Shown: piece by piece, positions 38,405 through 47,205 of the stretch
Position numbering within the stretch: the first letter of the stretch is position 1
Layout: each line of letters begins with the position of its first letter
Assembly: GCF_902859595.1 (NCBI RefSeq)
Contig: NZ_CADIJQ010000006.1
Coordinates: 337,920-401,919 of the forward strand
Source of the DNA: Achromobacter kerstersii
GTDB taxonomy: Bacteria > Pseudomonadota > Gammaproteobacteria > Burkholderiales > Burkholderiaceae_B
DNA length: 64,000 nucleotides
Direction: 5' to 3'
Notes under the pieces: model-generated
The model's input: the letters and a program-made list of their open reading frames with translations, nothing else
Told to the model about the DNA's origin: nothing
Databases searched by the model: none
Translations under genes and position numbers: made by a program

Positions 38405-39298
38405 TCACGACGCCAAGCCCCGCGCTTCATGAAGCATCCATTTCGCAAATGCCTGTAGTGGCGCCGCACTCAACTCGAGCGGCTCAGGAAGAACCAGGCA
38501 GAAGGTCTTGGTAATCGCTTTGCCGTCCGCCCAAGGCGCGACCAGACGGCCTTGTTCCAGCTCGGCCCCGATGTAAAGACGCGGCACCAACGCGACTCCC
38601 AGGCCGGCGACCGCCGCCGCTATCAGCATGGAATGCAGATCGTAGCGCGCACCTACCGCCGAATTGGTCAGCACGATGCCGGCCTCTTTTGCATAAAGCT
38701 GCCACGCGTCCGGGTTCTGCCTGCGGTGAAGGCGTGGCAATTGGTCGAGCGACACATTCGCACCGGCCTCCGCCAGCAGCGCCGGACTACAGACGGGCAC
38801 AAGCACCTCCTCCAGCAGCGGATGCAAATGCATACCCGCCCATGCCGGATGCTCAAAATGAATGGCTGCGTCGAATCCGCTGCCAGCAAGAATGAAGGGC
38901 TCCATACGCTCGGCGATATGCACGGTAATGTTCGGATGCGCATTCTGGAAGCGCTTCAGCCGGGGAATTAACCAACGGGTGGCGAAGGTCGGAATGGCGG
39001 CAATATCAATGCTGCCCCCCTCAATGGGCTGCCCCATCAGATAGAGGCTGTCCCGTTCCAGCCGATCCAGAATCTCACGCACCTGCACCGCGTATCGCTT
39101 GCCGTTGGGCGCAAGCCGAACCCGATTTCCCACGCGCTCGAATAGCGCGACATTCAAAAATGCCTCAAGGCGTCCGATCTGACGACTGACCGCGCCTTCC
39201 GTCAGCGCCAATTCCGCGGCTGCGCGCGCGAAGCTGCCATGTCGAGCCGCGGCTTCAAAAGCAAGGAGCGCGGAATTGCTTGGAATCTTACGTCGCAT
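38405..39298 (-). CDS. LysR-family (GcvA-like) transcriptional regulator
   Basis: A 297-residue LysR regulator of the GcvA type. The HTH (IPSNSALLAFEAAARHGSFARAAAELALTEGAVSRQIGRLE, in outline) lies at residues 4-60, and the effector domain starts with IDIAAIPTFATRWLIPRL. ATG 39298 is preferred; an upstream GTG at 39349 would add 17 residues. It is divergent from the hypothetical gene and metallo-hydrolase at 39465-40859, which it may control. A TATAT-CGCT-ATATA dyad lies in the gap at 39363-39376. Confidence 0.9.
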   Translation of the reverse strand: MRRKIPSNSALLAFEAAARHGSFARAAAELALTEGAVSRQIGRLEAFLNVALFERVGNRVRLAPNGKRYAVQVREILDRLERDSLYLMGQPIEGGSIDIAAIPTFATRWLIPRLKRFQNAHPNITVHIAERMEPFILAGSGFDAAIHFEHPAWAGMHLHPLLEEVLVPVCSPALLAEAGANVSLDQLPRLHRRQNPDAWQLYAKEAGIVLTNSAVGARYDLHSMLIAAAVAGLGVALVPRLYIGAELEQGRLVAPWADGKAITKTFCLVLPEPLELSAAPLQAFAKWMLHEARGLAS

Positions 39299-39362
39299 AA
39301 GGGTTTCGACAACGGGGATGGGTTCGATATCAGCTTGAGTAAATGTCACCGAAGGCTGACTT

Positions 39363-39376
39363 TATATCGCTATATA
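39363..39376. promoter_or_regulatory. AT-rich dyad in the lysR-hydrolase divergent region
   Basis: TATAT (39363-39367), CGCT, ATATA (39372-39376) lies between the divergent starts at 39298 and 39465. It could be a LysR binding site or part of a -10 element. The arms are short, so this is tentative. Confidence 0.35.
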
Positions 39377-39464
39377 GGCCGGGATTGTCCACCTAGCATT
39401 ACGTTACCGCAATGAAAACGGGATGGCTGCCGCAAGCGCCTCGCCCGTGACGAAGGACAATCTG

Positions 39465-39992
39465 ATGATCTACACCGTGGAATGCAGCTTCGCCGATCCC
39501 GCCAGCGAAGCCGAATGGAACGCCTTCTACAGCCTTGAAAAACTTCCCGCCCTGATCTCGGTAACCGGCTTTCATACGTCGCAGCGCTTCAAGGCGTTAA
39601 GCGACGGTTGTCCGACCTACCTGGCCGTCCACACCATCGACGGTCTCGATGTGCTGACGGGCGAGGAATATCGCCAGAAAGGCGGCGGTAATTTCGCAAC
39701 GTGGCAGCAACACATCACTGACTGGCACCGAAATCTGTACAGCGATATCGGCCTTGCACCGGCGGTCAGCGCATCCGAGCTTCTCGTGCTTTGTGCAAGC
39801 GGCCCAGACCCTCTGATCCAGATGGGCCTCACGCCCTTAGGCATGCAAGCGGTTGCGCTGGAACAGTTTCCGGAACACCGTTGGCTCGCAACACTGCCTC
39901 GGCAAACCGCTCAGCTTGTCGAGAGGCTGCCCGACGGCGTCCACCTCTATTCGCCGATGACGGACCAACTGACAAGCGCCCGCAGCGCTTGA
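39465..39992 (+). CDS. hypothetical protein (possible ferredoxin-like fold)
   Basis: I do not recognise this 175-residue protein. There is no signal peptide or membrane helix. The beginning MIYTVECSFADPASEAEWNAFYSLEKLPALISVTGFHTSQRF, in outline, reads like a dimeric alpha/beta-barrel (EthD/DUF4286-like) unit, with a second, weaker copy possible after residue 100. ATG 39465 is chosen because AAGGA lies 7 nt upstream; ATG 39423 would add 14 residues. It lies 27 nt before the metallo-hydrolase gene and divergent from a LysR regulator, so a small catabolic function is possible. The fold is an impression, not a demonstrated match. Confidence 0.6.
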   Translation: MIYTVECSFADPASEAEWNAFYSLEKLPALISVTGFHTSQRFKALSDGCPTYLAVHTIDGLDVLTGEEYRQKGGGNFATWQQHITDWHRNLYSDIGLAPAVSASELLVLCASGPDPLIQMGLTPLGMQAVALEQFPEHRWLATLPRQTAQLVERLPDGVHLYSPMTDQLTSARSA

Positions 39993-40019
39993 AGCGAACA
40001 AAATTTTCCGGAGATAGCA

Positions 40020-40859
40020 ATGCCCGCCATTCCCTTTCCCAGTCAGCAAGCCGGAGATTTCACGATCACCGCCATCAGCGACGGCTACCTCACCGCCAGC
40101 CTGGACTTTCTCTCGAATATCGACCCATTCGAGGCCGCCAGAATGCAAAGCGAAGCCGGGCAGCAGGAGCCCGCCGCCGTGCATATCAACTGCTATGTGG
40201 TGCGCGGAGCGGGCCGCACCATTCTTATCGATGCAGGGGCCGGAGGGATCAAGCAATGGGGCGGCCGCCTGATAAGGAATTTGTCGCTCGCTGGCGTCGA
40301 ACCCGGCGACATCGACACCATTCTGCTCACCCATGCCCATCCCGACCATGTCGGCGGGCTGGTGGACGCCGCCGGGCACATCATCTTTCCGAATGCAGAA
40401 CTGGTTATTCATCAGCGGGAGCTTGCCTTCTGGCAGGACGACGGCAACTTAAGCCGTGCCAGCGAGCGCGCCCGGGGCAACTTCCTGATCGCACGCCAGG
40501 TCTTCAGCGGCTACCGCAACACGCTTCGCACGTTCGCTGAAGGGGACGTGCTTCCCGGTGTCAAAGCGATGCCATTACCGGGACACACGGATGGACACTC
40601 CGGCTATCTTTTCGAATCCGCCGCTCAGAGCCTGCTTGTCTGGGGAGACATTGTTCATTTCCCTCATATCCAGATTGAACGGCCGGACGTCTCGATTGCA
40701 TTCGACCAAGACGCAGCCCAGGCAGCCGCCACACGATCACGGCTTCTGGACATGGTCAGCTCGGAAGGTATGTTGATCGCCGGCATGCATCTGGGCGAAC
40801 TCGGCTTCGCGCGAATCAAGCGAACGGGCAGCGGCTACGGTCTGCTTTACGAGGCCTGA
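40020..40859 (+). CDS. metallo-beta-lactamase-fold hydrolase
   Basis: A 279-residue hydrolase with the zinc motif THAHPDHVGG (His105, His107, Asp109, His110), a third histidine in LPGHTDGHSGYLF, an aspartate in VWGDIVH and a late histidine in GMHLGELGF. The order is that of the AttM/AiiB-like lactonase branch and of other small MBL hydrolases, so a lactone or ester substrate is possible; lactonase activity is not proven. No signal peptide is evident. A GGAG sequence is found 8 nt before the ATG. It is probably co-transcribed with the hypothetical gene upstream and convergent with the GntP gene. Confidence 0.88.
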   Translation: MPAIPFPSQQAGDFTITAISDGYLTASLDFLSNIDPFEAARMQSEAGQQEPAAVHINCYVVRGAGRTILIDAGAGGIKQWGGRLIRNLSLAGVEPGDIDTILLTHAHPDHVGGLVDAAGHIIFPNAELVIHQRELAFWQDDGNLSRASERARGNFLIARQVFSGYRNTLRTFAEGDVLPGVKAMPLPGHTDGHSGYLFESAAQSLLVWGDIVHFPHIQIERPDVSIAFDQDAAQAAATRSRLLDMVSSEGMLIAGMHLGELGFARIKRTGSGYGLLYEA

Positions 40860-40955
40860 GCTTGGGATGGCGACGCGAAGCAGCCTTGTCGGATGCCCCG
40901 CTTGGAAGGCCTGTGCGCGCCGTTCAGGCAGCCCGTCGATGCGTCAGGCCCACAA

Positions 40956-42344
40956 TCACCCCAACGCCGGCAGCATGTTGAACAACAGCACCATCACCAA
41001 GCCCACCACCGACACGATCGATTGCACGACCGAGATCGTTTTCGTGGCTTCGCCCATCGTCATGCCAAAGGACTCTTTCACCATCCAGAAGCCGGCGTGA
41101 TTCGCGTAGTTGAAGAACAGCGATCCGCAGCCGATCGACAGCGCGAGCAGCGGCAGGTTCAGGTTGGGGTCGGCGCCTGCCAGCGGTGCCAGCAGACCCG
41201 CCGCGCCGACGATGCCGACGGTGGCCGAGCCGGTGGATACCGACAGCAGCATGGCGATCAGCCAGCCCAGGATCAGCGGCGGGAAGGCGAATTGGTGCGT
41301 CAGGTGCACGATGGCGTCGCCGACCTTGGCGCTGGTCAGCACCTGCTGGAACGCGCCGCCACCCGCAATGATCAGCATGATGCCGGCGATGGGCTTCAGG
41401 CTTTGGCCCAGCGCGTCGCGCAGCTTCTCGGCATCGCCTTGGCGCATGAAGACGAGCGTCACGGCCGCAAACAGCACGCCCAGCAGCATGGCGACGATCG
41501 GGTTGCCCAGGAACGCGGCCACGTGCAGCGTGCTTGAGCCCTTGGGCAGCAGCATCTCGGCCACCGCATGCACCAGCATCAGCAAGGCGGGCAGCAATGC
41601 CGCCAGCACGCCCAGGCCGACGCTGGGTGCGGCGTGGCCGCCCGCGGTTTCCTTGGTGGCGGTGAACTGATCGAGCAGCGCCGCGTCGGGGCGAGTCGTC
41701 ATGCGCGGCGCGATGAAGGCGCCATACAGAGGCCCGCCGAAAATCATGGCGGGCAGGGCGGCGATGAAGCCGTAGATCATGGTCGGGCCGACCGTCGTCT
41801 TCAAGGTGGCAATGGCGGTCAGCGGGCCCGGATGCGGCGGCACCATGCCGTGCATGGCCGCCAGCGCAGCAATCACCGGCACCCCCACATACACATAGGC
41901 CGACCCCTTGAAGCGCTGCTGGCTTTCCAGCTTGCGCGCCACGCTGAAGATCAGCGGCAGCATCACCACCAGACCCACTTCAAAGAACATCGGGATGCCG
42001 ATGACGAAAGCCACCAGCGTCATGGCCCACGGGATCATGCGGGTAGAGGTGCGCTGCAAGATGGCGTTGGCCAGGCGCTCGGTGGTGCCCGAGTCCGCCA
42101 GGATCTTGCCCAGCATCGCGCCCAGCGCAATGACTACCCCTACTGCGCCCAGGGTTTTACCCGCGCCATCGGTCAGGTTCTTGACGATGGCCACAGGCTC
42201 CATGCCTGTGGCGAAACCGACGCCGATCGAGACGATCAACAGCGCCAGCAGCGGGTGCATGCGGATGCGCGAGACGATAAGTGCGACCAGCACCAGGACG
42301 CTCACCAAGGCGGTGAGCAGCAATTGAATGTCGAACGAAGACAT
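40956..42344 (-). CDS. GntP-family permease
   Basis: A 462-residue transporter of the gluconate:H+ symporter (GntP) family with about twelve to fourteen helices. Typical sequences are ALGAMLGKILADSGTTERLA, FFEVGLVVMLPLIFSVAR, GMVPPHPGPLTAI and the C-terminal FFNYANHAGFWMVKESFG. The substrate may be gluconate or another hydroxy acid. ATG 42344 starts at the conserved membrane region; the longer frame is unconserved. It is the last gene of a leftward group amidase-Bug-GntP, with 135 nt to the Bug gene, so it may also have its own promoter. Confidence 0.9.
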   Translation of the reverse strand: MSSFDIQLLLTALVSVLVLVALIVSRIRMHPLLALLIVSIGVGFATGMEPVAIVKNLTDGAGKTLGAVGVVIALGAMLGKILADSGTTERLANAILQRTSTRMIPWAMTLVAFVIGIPMFFEVGLVVMLPLIFSVARKLESQQRFKGSAYVYVGVPVIAALAAMHGMVPPHPGPLTAIATLKTTVGPTMIYGFIAALPAMIFGGPLYGAFIAPRMTTRPDAALLDQFTATKETAGGHAAPSVGLGVLAALLPALLMLVHAVAEMLLPKGSSTLHVAAFLGNPIVAMLLGVLFAAVTLVFMRQGDAEKLRDALGQSLKPIAGIMLIIAGGGAFQQVLTSAKVGDAIVHLTHQFAFPPLILGWLIAMLLSVSTGSATVGIVGAAGLLAPLAGADPNLNLPLLALSIGCGSLFFNYANHAGFWMVKESFGMTMGEATKTISVVQSIVSVVGLVMVLLFNMLPALG

Positions 42345-42479
42345 GGATGAACCCAGAAAAGACGAAAGAGGCCGCGAACCTTCTGGGTGCCATGATAAGG
42401 GATGCAGCCTGTCGCCAACCTGCATCCCGCTCGTGGGGCGCTGCCGCCGTTGGCAACCGCTATCGTCCCAAAATCCGCA

Positions 42480-43445
42480 TCAATCCGGCTTGATCCCGGC
42501 CGCCTTGATGATCGCCACATTGCGCTCCAGCTCCGTTTCCACCTTGCGGCGGAACGCGGCCGGGTCTTGATAGGTGGCGTCAAAGCCCAGATCTTGCAGT
42601 TTGGCGCGGGTATCCGGTTCAGCCATGACCGCCTGGATCTCCTTGGACAAGCGGCTGACGATGGGGGCCGGCGTGCCGTGCGGCAGGACCACGCCGAACC
42701 AGGTTTCGAAGTCGTAGCCGGTGACGCCGCTTTCGGCCACGGTGGGCACGTCGGGCACCAGCGGCGAACGGGCGTTGCCCGTCAGCGCAACGGCGCGAGC
42801 CTTGCCTGCCTTGATCTGCGGCAGGCCGGCCACCAGGGTGTCGATAGACAGCGGAATCTGATTGCCGATCAAGTCCGTCATGGCCGGTGCGCTGCCGCGA
42901 TAGGGCACGTGCAACAGCTTGGCGCCCGTGCGCTGCGCCAGCGACTCGCCCGCGATGTGCGGCGTGGAACCGTTGCCAAACGAGCCAAAGCTAAGCGGCT
43001 GCGCGGCTGACTTGCTGGTGATGTCGGCCACCGTGCCGATGCGGGTTTGCGGATTCGTCAGAATCACGAACGGCGTGCTGCCCGCGATGGCGACGTATTC
43101 GTAGCTCTTGATCGGGTCGTAGTTCAGGTTCGAATACAACAGCGGATTCAACGTGAACGTGGGCGCGCCGGTGATCATGAACGTGTAGCCGTCAGGCGCG
43201 GCGCGCGCCACGGCAACCGCGCCGATGCTGGTGTTGGCGCCGGGCTTGTTCTCGACCACGACGGTCTGGCCCAGGCGTTCGCCCAGCTTGGCGGCGAAGA
43301 GACGGCCGATGACGTCGGTGGAGCCTCCCGGCGGGAACGGCACGACCATGGTGATCGGTTTTGCCGGATAGTTCTGCGCCGACGCCATCAGCGGCGCGGC
43401 GGCCAGGACGCACAGCGCAAGCGTGCGAAGGACTTTCTGGTTCAT
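42480..43445 (-). CDS. Bug-family (TctC-type) periplasmic solute receptor
   Basis: A 321-residue extracytoplasmic receptor with a signal peptide ending ASA near residue 22 and the Bug hallmarks YPAKPITMVVPFPPGGSTD, GQTVVVENKPGANTSIG and LSFGSFGNGSTPH. An AAGGGGA ribosome-binding site precedes the ATG. It lies 30 nt downstream of the amidase gene on the same strand, suggesting that the captured ligand is an amide or a product of the amidase. No TctAB partner is nearby. Confidence 0.93.
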   Translation of the reverse strand: MNQKVLRTLALCVLAAAPLMASAQNYPAKPITMVVPFPPGGSTDVIGRLFAAKLGERLGQTVVVENKPGANTSIGAVAVARAAPDGYTFMITGAPTFTLNPLLYSNLNYDPIKSYEYVAIAGSTPFVILTNPQTRIGTVADITSKSAAQPLSFGSFGNGSTPHIAGESLAQRTGAKLLHVPYRGSAPAMTDLIGNQIPLSIDTLVAGLPQIKAGKARAVALTGNARSPLVPDVPTVAESGVTGYDFETWFGVVLPHGTPAPIVSRLSKEIQAVMAEPDTRAKLQDLGFDATYQDPAAFRRKVETELERNVAIIKAAGIKPD

Positions 43446-43475
43446 GGATTTCCCCTTGTGTTGTAGGTGTGAAGG

Positions 43476-44897
43476 TCAGTTGGGCAATGCCGGCGCGCGG
43501 CGCCAGTGCTGCGTGGCGTGTTCGAACGCGTGCGCCAGTTGCAGCAGGGCGTGCTCCTGCCGATACCGGCCAACGATCTGGATGCCCACTGGCAACCCCT
43601 CGCCGGTAAAACCACAGGGCACGGAGATGGCCGGATGCCCCGTCAACGACAGGTAGTAGCCCGAGCGCATCCAATCGATGTAGTTGTGCATCGGCGTGCC
43701 TTCAATGCGGCTCACGGTTTCGTGTTCCACCGGAAACGGCAACACCTGACTGACCGGGCCGATCAGGAATTCGTGCGTCTGCATGAAGGCGTGCATGCGC
43801 GCAAACAGCGCGGCGCGGTCGCGCTCGGCCTGGATGACGGCCGCAGCCGATTGCTGCAAGCCCAGTTCAATATTCCAGATGACCGTGTCTTTCAACAGAT
43901 GCCGGTGCTCGCGCAGCACGGCCTCGTAGCCCACCGCGAAGGTTTGGCCGCGCAAGGCCTGGAACGACGCGTCCGCGCCGGTGAAGTCGGGGCAGGCGGG
44001 TTCCACGTGCGCGCCCAACTCGGCGAAGACGGGCAGTTGGCGGTCCAGCACTTCCAACACCGCACGTTCGACAGGCAGGCCGCCCCACGTCGGCGCGTAG
44101 GCGATGCGCACGCCCTTGAAATCACGGGCCAAGCTGTCCAGGAAGCGCGCGGGATCTTGGTCGATGGCCAGCGGGTCGCGCGCGTCGTTGCCCGCGGTGG
44201 CGGCCAGCAGCAGCGCCACATCGGCCACCGTGCGGGCCATGGGGCCGGCCACCGTCAGCGCGTTGTACGGGCTGGCCGTGGGCCATTGCGGCACGCGGCC
44301 GGGCGACGGGCGCAGGCCCACCACGTTGCAGAATGACGCGGGGTTGCGCAGCGAGCCGCCCATGTCCGTGCCGTCGGCCAGCGGCGTCATGCGTGCGGCC
44401 AACGCGGCGGCCGCGCCGCCACTGCTGCCCCCCGCAGTCAGGCGAAGGTCGTAGGGGTTGCGGGTGGCGCCGAAGACCGTGTTGAACGTCTGCGAGCCCG
44501 CGCCGAATTCGGGCAGGTTGGTCTTGCCCAGCGTAATGGCGCCGGCCGCGCGTTCGCGGCTGACGATGAGGCTGTCGCGCTCAGGCACGAAATCGCGATA
44601 TAGCGGCGAGCCGTAGGTGGTGCGCATGCCGGCCGTCAGGAACGAATCCTTGTGCACGATCGGCAAGCCATGCAGCAAGCCCAGCGGGTGGCCGGCGGCC
44701 TGGCGTTCGTCGGCTTGCGCGGCGCGGGCCAGCGCGCCTTCGGCGTCCAGCGTCACAATCGCGTTCACACTGGGGTTGCAGGCGTCGATGCGCGCCAGAT
44801 GGGCGGCGGTGACGTCGCGGGCGCTGACATGGCCGGCGGCGATCTCGGCGCGCAGGGCCACGGCGGTCATCTCGCAAAGGGGGGAAGTCGAAGTCAT
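43476..44897 (-). CDS. amidase (amidase signature family)
   Basis: A 473-residue amidase with the Ser-Ser-Lys triad: Lys83 (IVHKDSF), Ser158 (TAGGSSGG) and Ser182 (DMGGSLRNPA). The spacing of 75 and 24 residues equals that of Lys142-Ser217-Ser241 in fatty acid amide hydrolase. No signal peptide is present, so it acts in the cytoplasm. The substrate cannot be read from the sequence. It heads a leftward operon with a Bug receptor and is divergent from an IclR regulator, with a 21-bp near-perfect dyad 11 nt upstream of its start. Confidence 0.93.
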   Translation of the reverse strand: MTSTSPLCEMTAVALRAEIAAGHVSARDVTAAHLARIDACNPSVNAIVTLDAEGALARAAQADERQAAGHPLGLLHGLPIVHKDSFLTAGMRTTYGSPLYRDFVPERDSLIVSRERAAGAITLGKTNLPEFGAGSQTFNTVFGATRNPYDLRLTAGGSSGGAAAALAARMTPLADGTDMGGSLRNPASFCNVVGLRPSPGRVPQWPTASPYNALTVAGPMARTVADVALLLAATAGNDARDPLAIDQDPARFLDSLARDFKGVRIAYAPTWGGLPVERAVLEVLDRQLPVFAELGAHVEPACPDFTGADASFQALRGQTFAVGYEAVLREHRHLLKDTVIWNIELGLQQSAAAVIQAERDRAALFARMHAFMQTHEFLIGPVSQVLPFPVEHETVSRIEGTPMHNYIDWMRSGYYLSLTGHPAISVPCGFTGEGLPVGIQIVGRYRQEHALLQLAHAFEHATQHWRRAPALPN

Positions 44898-44907
44898 TGC
44901 GGCTTGG

Positions 44908-44928
44908 TTGTATTGCTATGCGATACAA
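44908..44928. promoter_or_regulatory. candidate IclR operator
   Basis: TTGTATTGCTATGCGATACAA is a 21-bp dyad with TTGTAT/ATACAA arms and matching GC/GC inside; only the seventh pair and the centre break symmetry. It lies between the amidase start (44897) and the IclR gene (45079), close to the amidase start, and is the strongest dyad in the gap. Confidence 0.65.
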
Positions 44929-45078
44929 AGTATTGAATAATCAACTTTATAGTGCGTATTTGGTGCGCGAACAATTCGGGGAAACTAGCCCCGCCACGTG
45001 CGCCACCGCCGCGCCACCGCCGCGCCAAACCCGCGCCACCCCGCCATTTCCCTTGTGCAAGACCTCGGCCAGACGCTC

Positions 45079-45879
45079 ATGACCCCTCGCCAAAATCCGG
45101 TTGCTGACATCCCCACTCCCGATGCCGACGACCCCTTGTTCGTCGCGTCGCTGGAAAAGGGCATGCGCGTGCTGGACGCTTTTCGTGACGCCTCGGACTC
45201 CTTGGGGCTGACCGACATCGCTACCCTGACCGGCCTGGGCAAAAGCGCGGCGCAACGCTTTGCGCATACGTGGGAACGCCTGGGCTACTTGGTCAAGGAC
45301 GCGGCCACACGCCGCTACCGCCTGGGGCCGCGCGTGGTGGAGCTGGGCTATTACTTTCTGCGCAGCGACCGCCTGGTATCCATGGCCGCACCGCATCTGG
45401 TCGCGCTGCGTGATCGCTGCGGCCTGGCCGTGCACATGAGCGTGCTGGCGGACGATGACATGATCTATCTGCTGCGCCTGCCCAGCCGGCAGTTGACGCT
45501 GGCCGAAATGCTGCCGGGCCGCCGCATGCCGGCCTGGTGCAACAGCGGCGGGCGCATGCTGCTGACGCAGTTGGACGACAGCGCCATCGGCCAGACCCTA
45601 CAGCGGTCGCCCCCGCGCGCGTTCACGCCGCGCACCGTGGTCGAGCCCGGCGCCTTGCTGGCGCTGATCCGGCAAGCGCGCGACGACGGCTATGCATTGA
45701 CCGAAGATCAGGTGCTGCAAAACCAGGTTGGCGCGGCCGTGTTGCTACGCGATGCGCGAGACGTGCCACTGGCGGCAATCAGCGTCAGCGCGCCCCGCCA
45801 CGACTATCCCAGCGACCGTTTGCTGCGCGATATCGTGCCGCAACTGTTCCGCACGGCCCAGGCGATTCAGCACGCCTGA
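45079..45879 (+). CDS. IclR-family transcriptional regulator
   Basis: A 266-residue regulator with an N-terminal winged HTH (FVASLEKGMRVLDAF through GLGKSAAQRFAHTWERLGYL, residues about 24-70) and the C-terminal effector domain typical of PobR/PcaR/IclR proteins (MLPGRRMPAWCNSGGRMLL region). ATG 45079 is preferred because the upstream extension is low-complexity Arg/Pro. It is divergent from the amidase-Bug-GntP group, which it most likely regulates through the dyad at 44908. The effector is presumably the imported compound or its product. Confidence 0.92.
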   Translation: MTPRQNPVADIPTPDADDPLFVASLEKGMRVLDAFRDASDSLGLTDIATLTGLGKSAAQRFAHTWERLGYLVKDAATRRYRLGPRVVELGYYFLRSDRLVSMAAPHLVALRDRCGLAVHMSVLADDDMIYLLRLPSRQLTLAEMLPGRRMPAWCNSGGRMLLTQLDDSAIGQTLQRSPPRAFTPRTVVEPGALLALIRQARDDGYALTEDQVLQNQVGAAVLLRDARDVPLAAISVSAPRHDYPSDRLLRDIVPQLFRTAQAIQHA

Positions 45880-45899
45880 CAGAAAATTTTCCACCCGCT

Positions 45900-45928
45900 T
45901 TGCATTCTTTCGATTTTTTGTGCATAAT
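45900..45928 (+). promoter_or_regulatory. promoter of tRNA-Asn
   Basis: TTGCAT (45900-45905), a 17-nt spacer and CATAAT (45923-45928) sit 17 nt before the tRNA 5' end. Confidence 0.6.
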
Positions 45929-45945
45929 TCGGCCCCTCTACCTGT

Positions 45946-46021
45946 TCCCCGATAGCTCAGTCGGTAGAGCGACGGACTGTTAATCCGCAGGTCGCTGGTT
46001 CGAGCCCAGCTCGGGGAGCCA
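45946..46021 (+). tRNA. tRNA-Asn (anticodon GTT)
   Basis: A 76-nt cloverleaf: acceptor arms TCCCCGA (45946-45952) and TCGGGGA (46011-46017), D-arm TAGCTCAGTCGGTAGAGC, anticodon GTT in CTGTTAA, T-loop GGTTCGAGCCC, discriminator G and encoded CCA. It is followed by an intrinsic terminator. Confidence 0.97.
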
Positions 46022-46068
46022 AGAATTCAGCAATGCAAGCTTCATCCGCATTGCTCGCAGTACCCCTA

Positions 46069-46100
46069 AAAAAGCCCGCAACTTTGGTTGCGGGCTTTTT
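46069..46100 (+). terminator. intrinsic terminator after tRNA-Asn
   Basis: AAAAAGCCCGCAAC (46069-46082) pairs with GTTGCGGGCTTTTT (46087-46100) around TTTG. The flanking A- and T-runs make it usable on both strands. Confidence 0.9.
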
Positions 46101-46178
46101 GCATTGGGCTTTTGCCCCGCGCCTTTCGATCAGCGTAGGATGACACGCATCCCGTCCTGATGCTTCACGGCTGATTCC

Positions 46179-47111
46179 ATGCGTTCCACGCGATCCCTGC
46201 CTGCCCTGGTTTCCCTGCGCGCATTCGAAGCGGCCGCGCGCCGCTTGAGCTTTTCGCTGGCCGCGCAGGAACTCTTCGTCACGCAAAGCGCCATCAGCCA
46301 CCATATCCAGCGGCTGGAACGCGAATTGGGATTGGCGCTGTTTGAACGGCGCACGCGCGCCGTCGCGTTGACGCCCGCGGGGCAGGCATATTACGACCAT
46401 GTGCATGCCGCGTTCGAATTGCTGCGGCAAGGCACCGACGCGATCCGCGCACCCGCTGTGGCGCGTACGACGCTGACGGTAGGGCTGCTGGCCTCGTTCG
46501 CCACCCGCTGGCTCGCGCCGCGCTTGCCAGCCTTCGCGGCCGCGCATCCCGATATCGACCTGCAACTGCAACCCGACATCAGCCTGGCCGACGTGGCGGG
46601 CGGCGATGTGGACGTCGCCATCCGCTATGGGCGCGGCGTGTGGCCCGGGGTGAAATCGCGGCTGTTGATGACCGAGCGGCTGTCTGTGGTCTGCGCGCCC
46701 AGCCTTGTCGCTGGCCGCAAGCGCCCGCGCACGCCGGACGATCTGCTGCGCCATCCGCTACTGACCTCGCACGCCAAGCAGCCCTTTGAATGGGACGCCT
46801 GGGCACGGCGCTATGGGATGGACCTGGGCCGCGCGCAGACCGTGCGCCTGCACGACTACAACATCGTCGTCGAAGCGGCGTTGGCGGGGCAGGGCCTGGC
46901 GATGGGGCGGCATCGGCTGATCGCCCCGCACCTGGCCAGTGGCGCGCTGGTGCAGGCGCTGCCTGACGCCGTGCTGGAAGATGCGCGCATCGGCTGGTGG
47001 TTCGTCGCGCCGCGCGGCGCGCTCACCCCCGCAGCGCAAATGCTGCATGACTGGCTGAAGCAGGCCGCCGCCGAATCCACTGGCTCCGGCACTGGCACCG
47101 GAACGCATTAG
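46179..47111 (+). CDS. LysR-family (GcvA-like) transcriptional regulator
   Basis: A 310-residue GcvA-like regulator. The HTH lies in residues 7-65 (LPALVSLRAFEAAARRLSFSLAAQELFVTQSAISHHIQRLE, in outline), and the effector domain carries GLLASFATRWLAPRLPAF and DVAIRYGRGVWPGV, a pattern of the GcvA branch. A Ser/Gly/Thr tail ends the protein. It lies upstream of, and in the same direction as, a RidA-family gene and an aminotransferase gene, so it may control amino-acid or imine metabolism; this is inference from context. Confidence 0.9.
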   Translation: MRSTRSLPALVSLRAFEAAARRLSFSLAAQELFVTQSAISHHIQRLERELGLALFERRTRAVALTPAGQAYYDHVHAAFELLRQGTDAIRAPAVARTTLTVGLLASFATRWLAPRLPAFAAAHPDIDLQLQPDISLADVAGGDVDVAIRYGRGVWPGVKSRLLMTERLSVVCAPSLVAGRKRPRTPDDLLRHPLLTSHAKQPFEWDAWARRYGMDLGRAQTVRLHDYNIVVEAALAGQGLAMGRHRLIAPHLASGALVQALPDAVLEDARIGWWFVAPRGALTPAAQMLHDWLKQAAAESTGSGTGTGTH

Positions 47112-47205
47112 TTTTACTCATACGTAAAGCGCAAGAATTGATTGGTCAGACGCAGCCCGCACCGATAGCATCAACGCTATCTCCAACCGTTTAAGGTGCA
47201 CCGAC

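Noticed and set aside
38276..40859. Genomic island inserted at tRNA-Thr
   Set aside because: No integrase, no repeat of the tRNA 3' end downstream and no clear shift in base composition were seen; only an accessory module is supported.
40893..42350. Rightward open frames opposite the GntP gene
   Set aside because: Gln/His/Arg-rich shadows; the leftward frame has clear membrane helices and GntP motifs.
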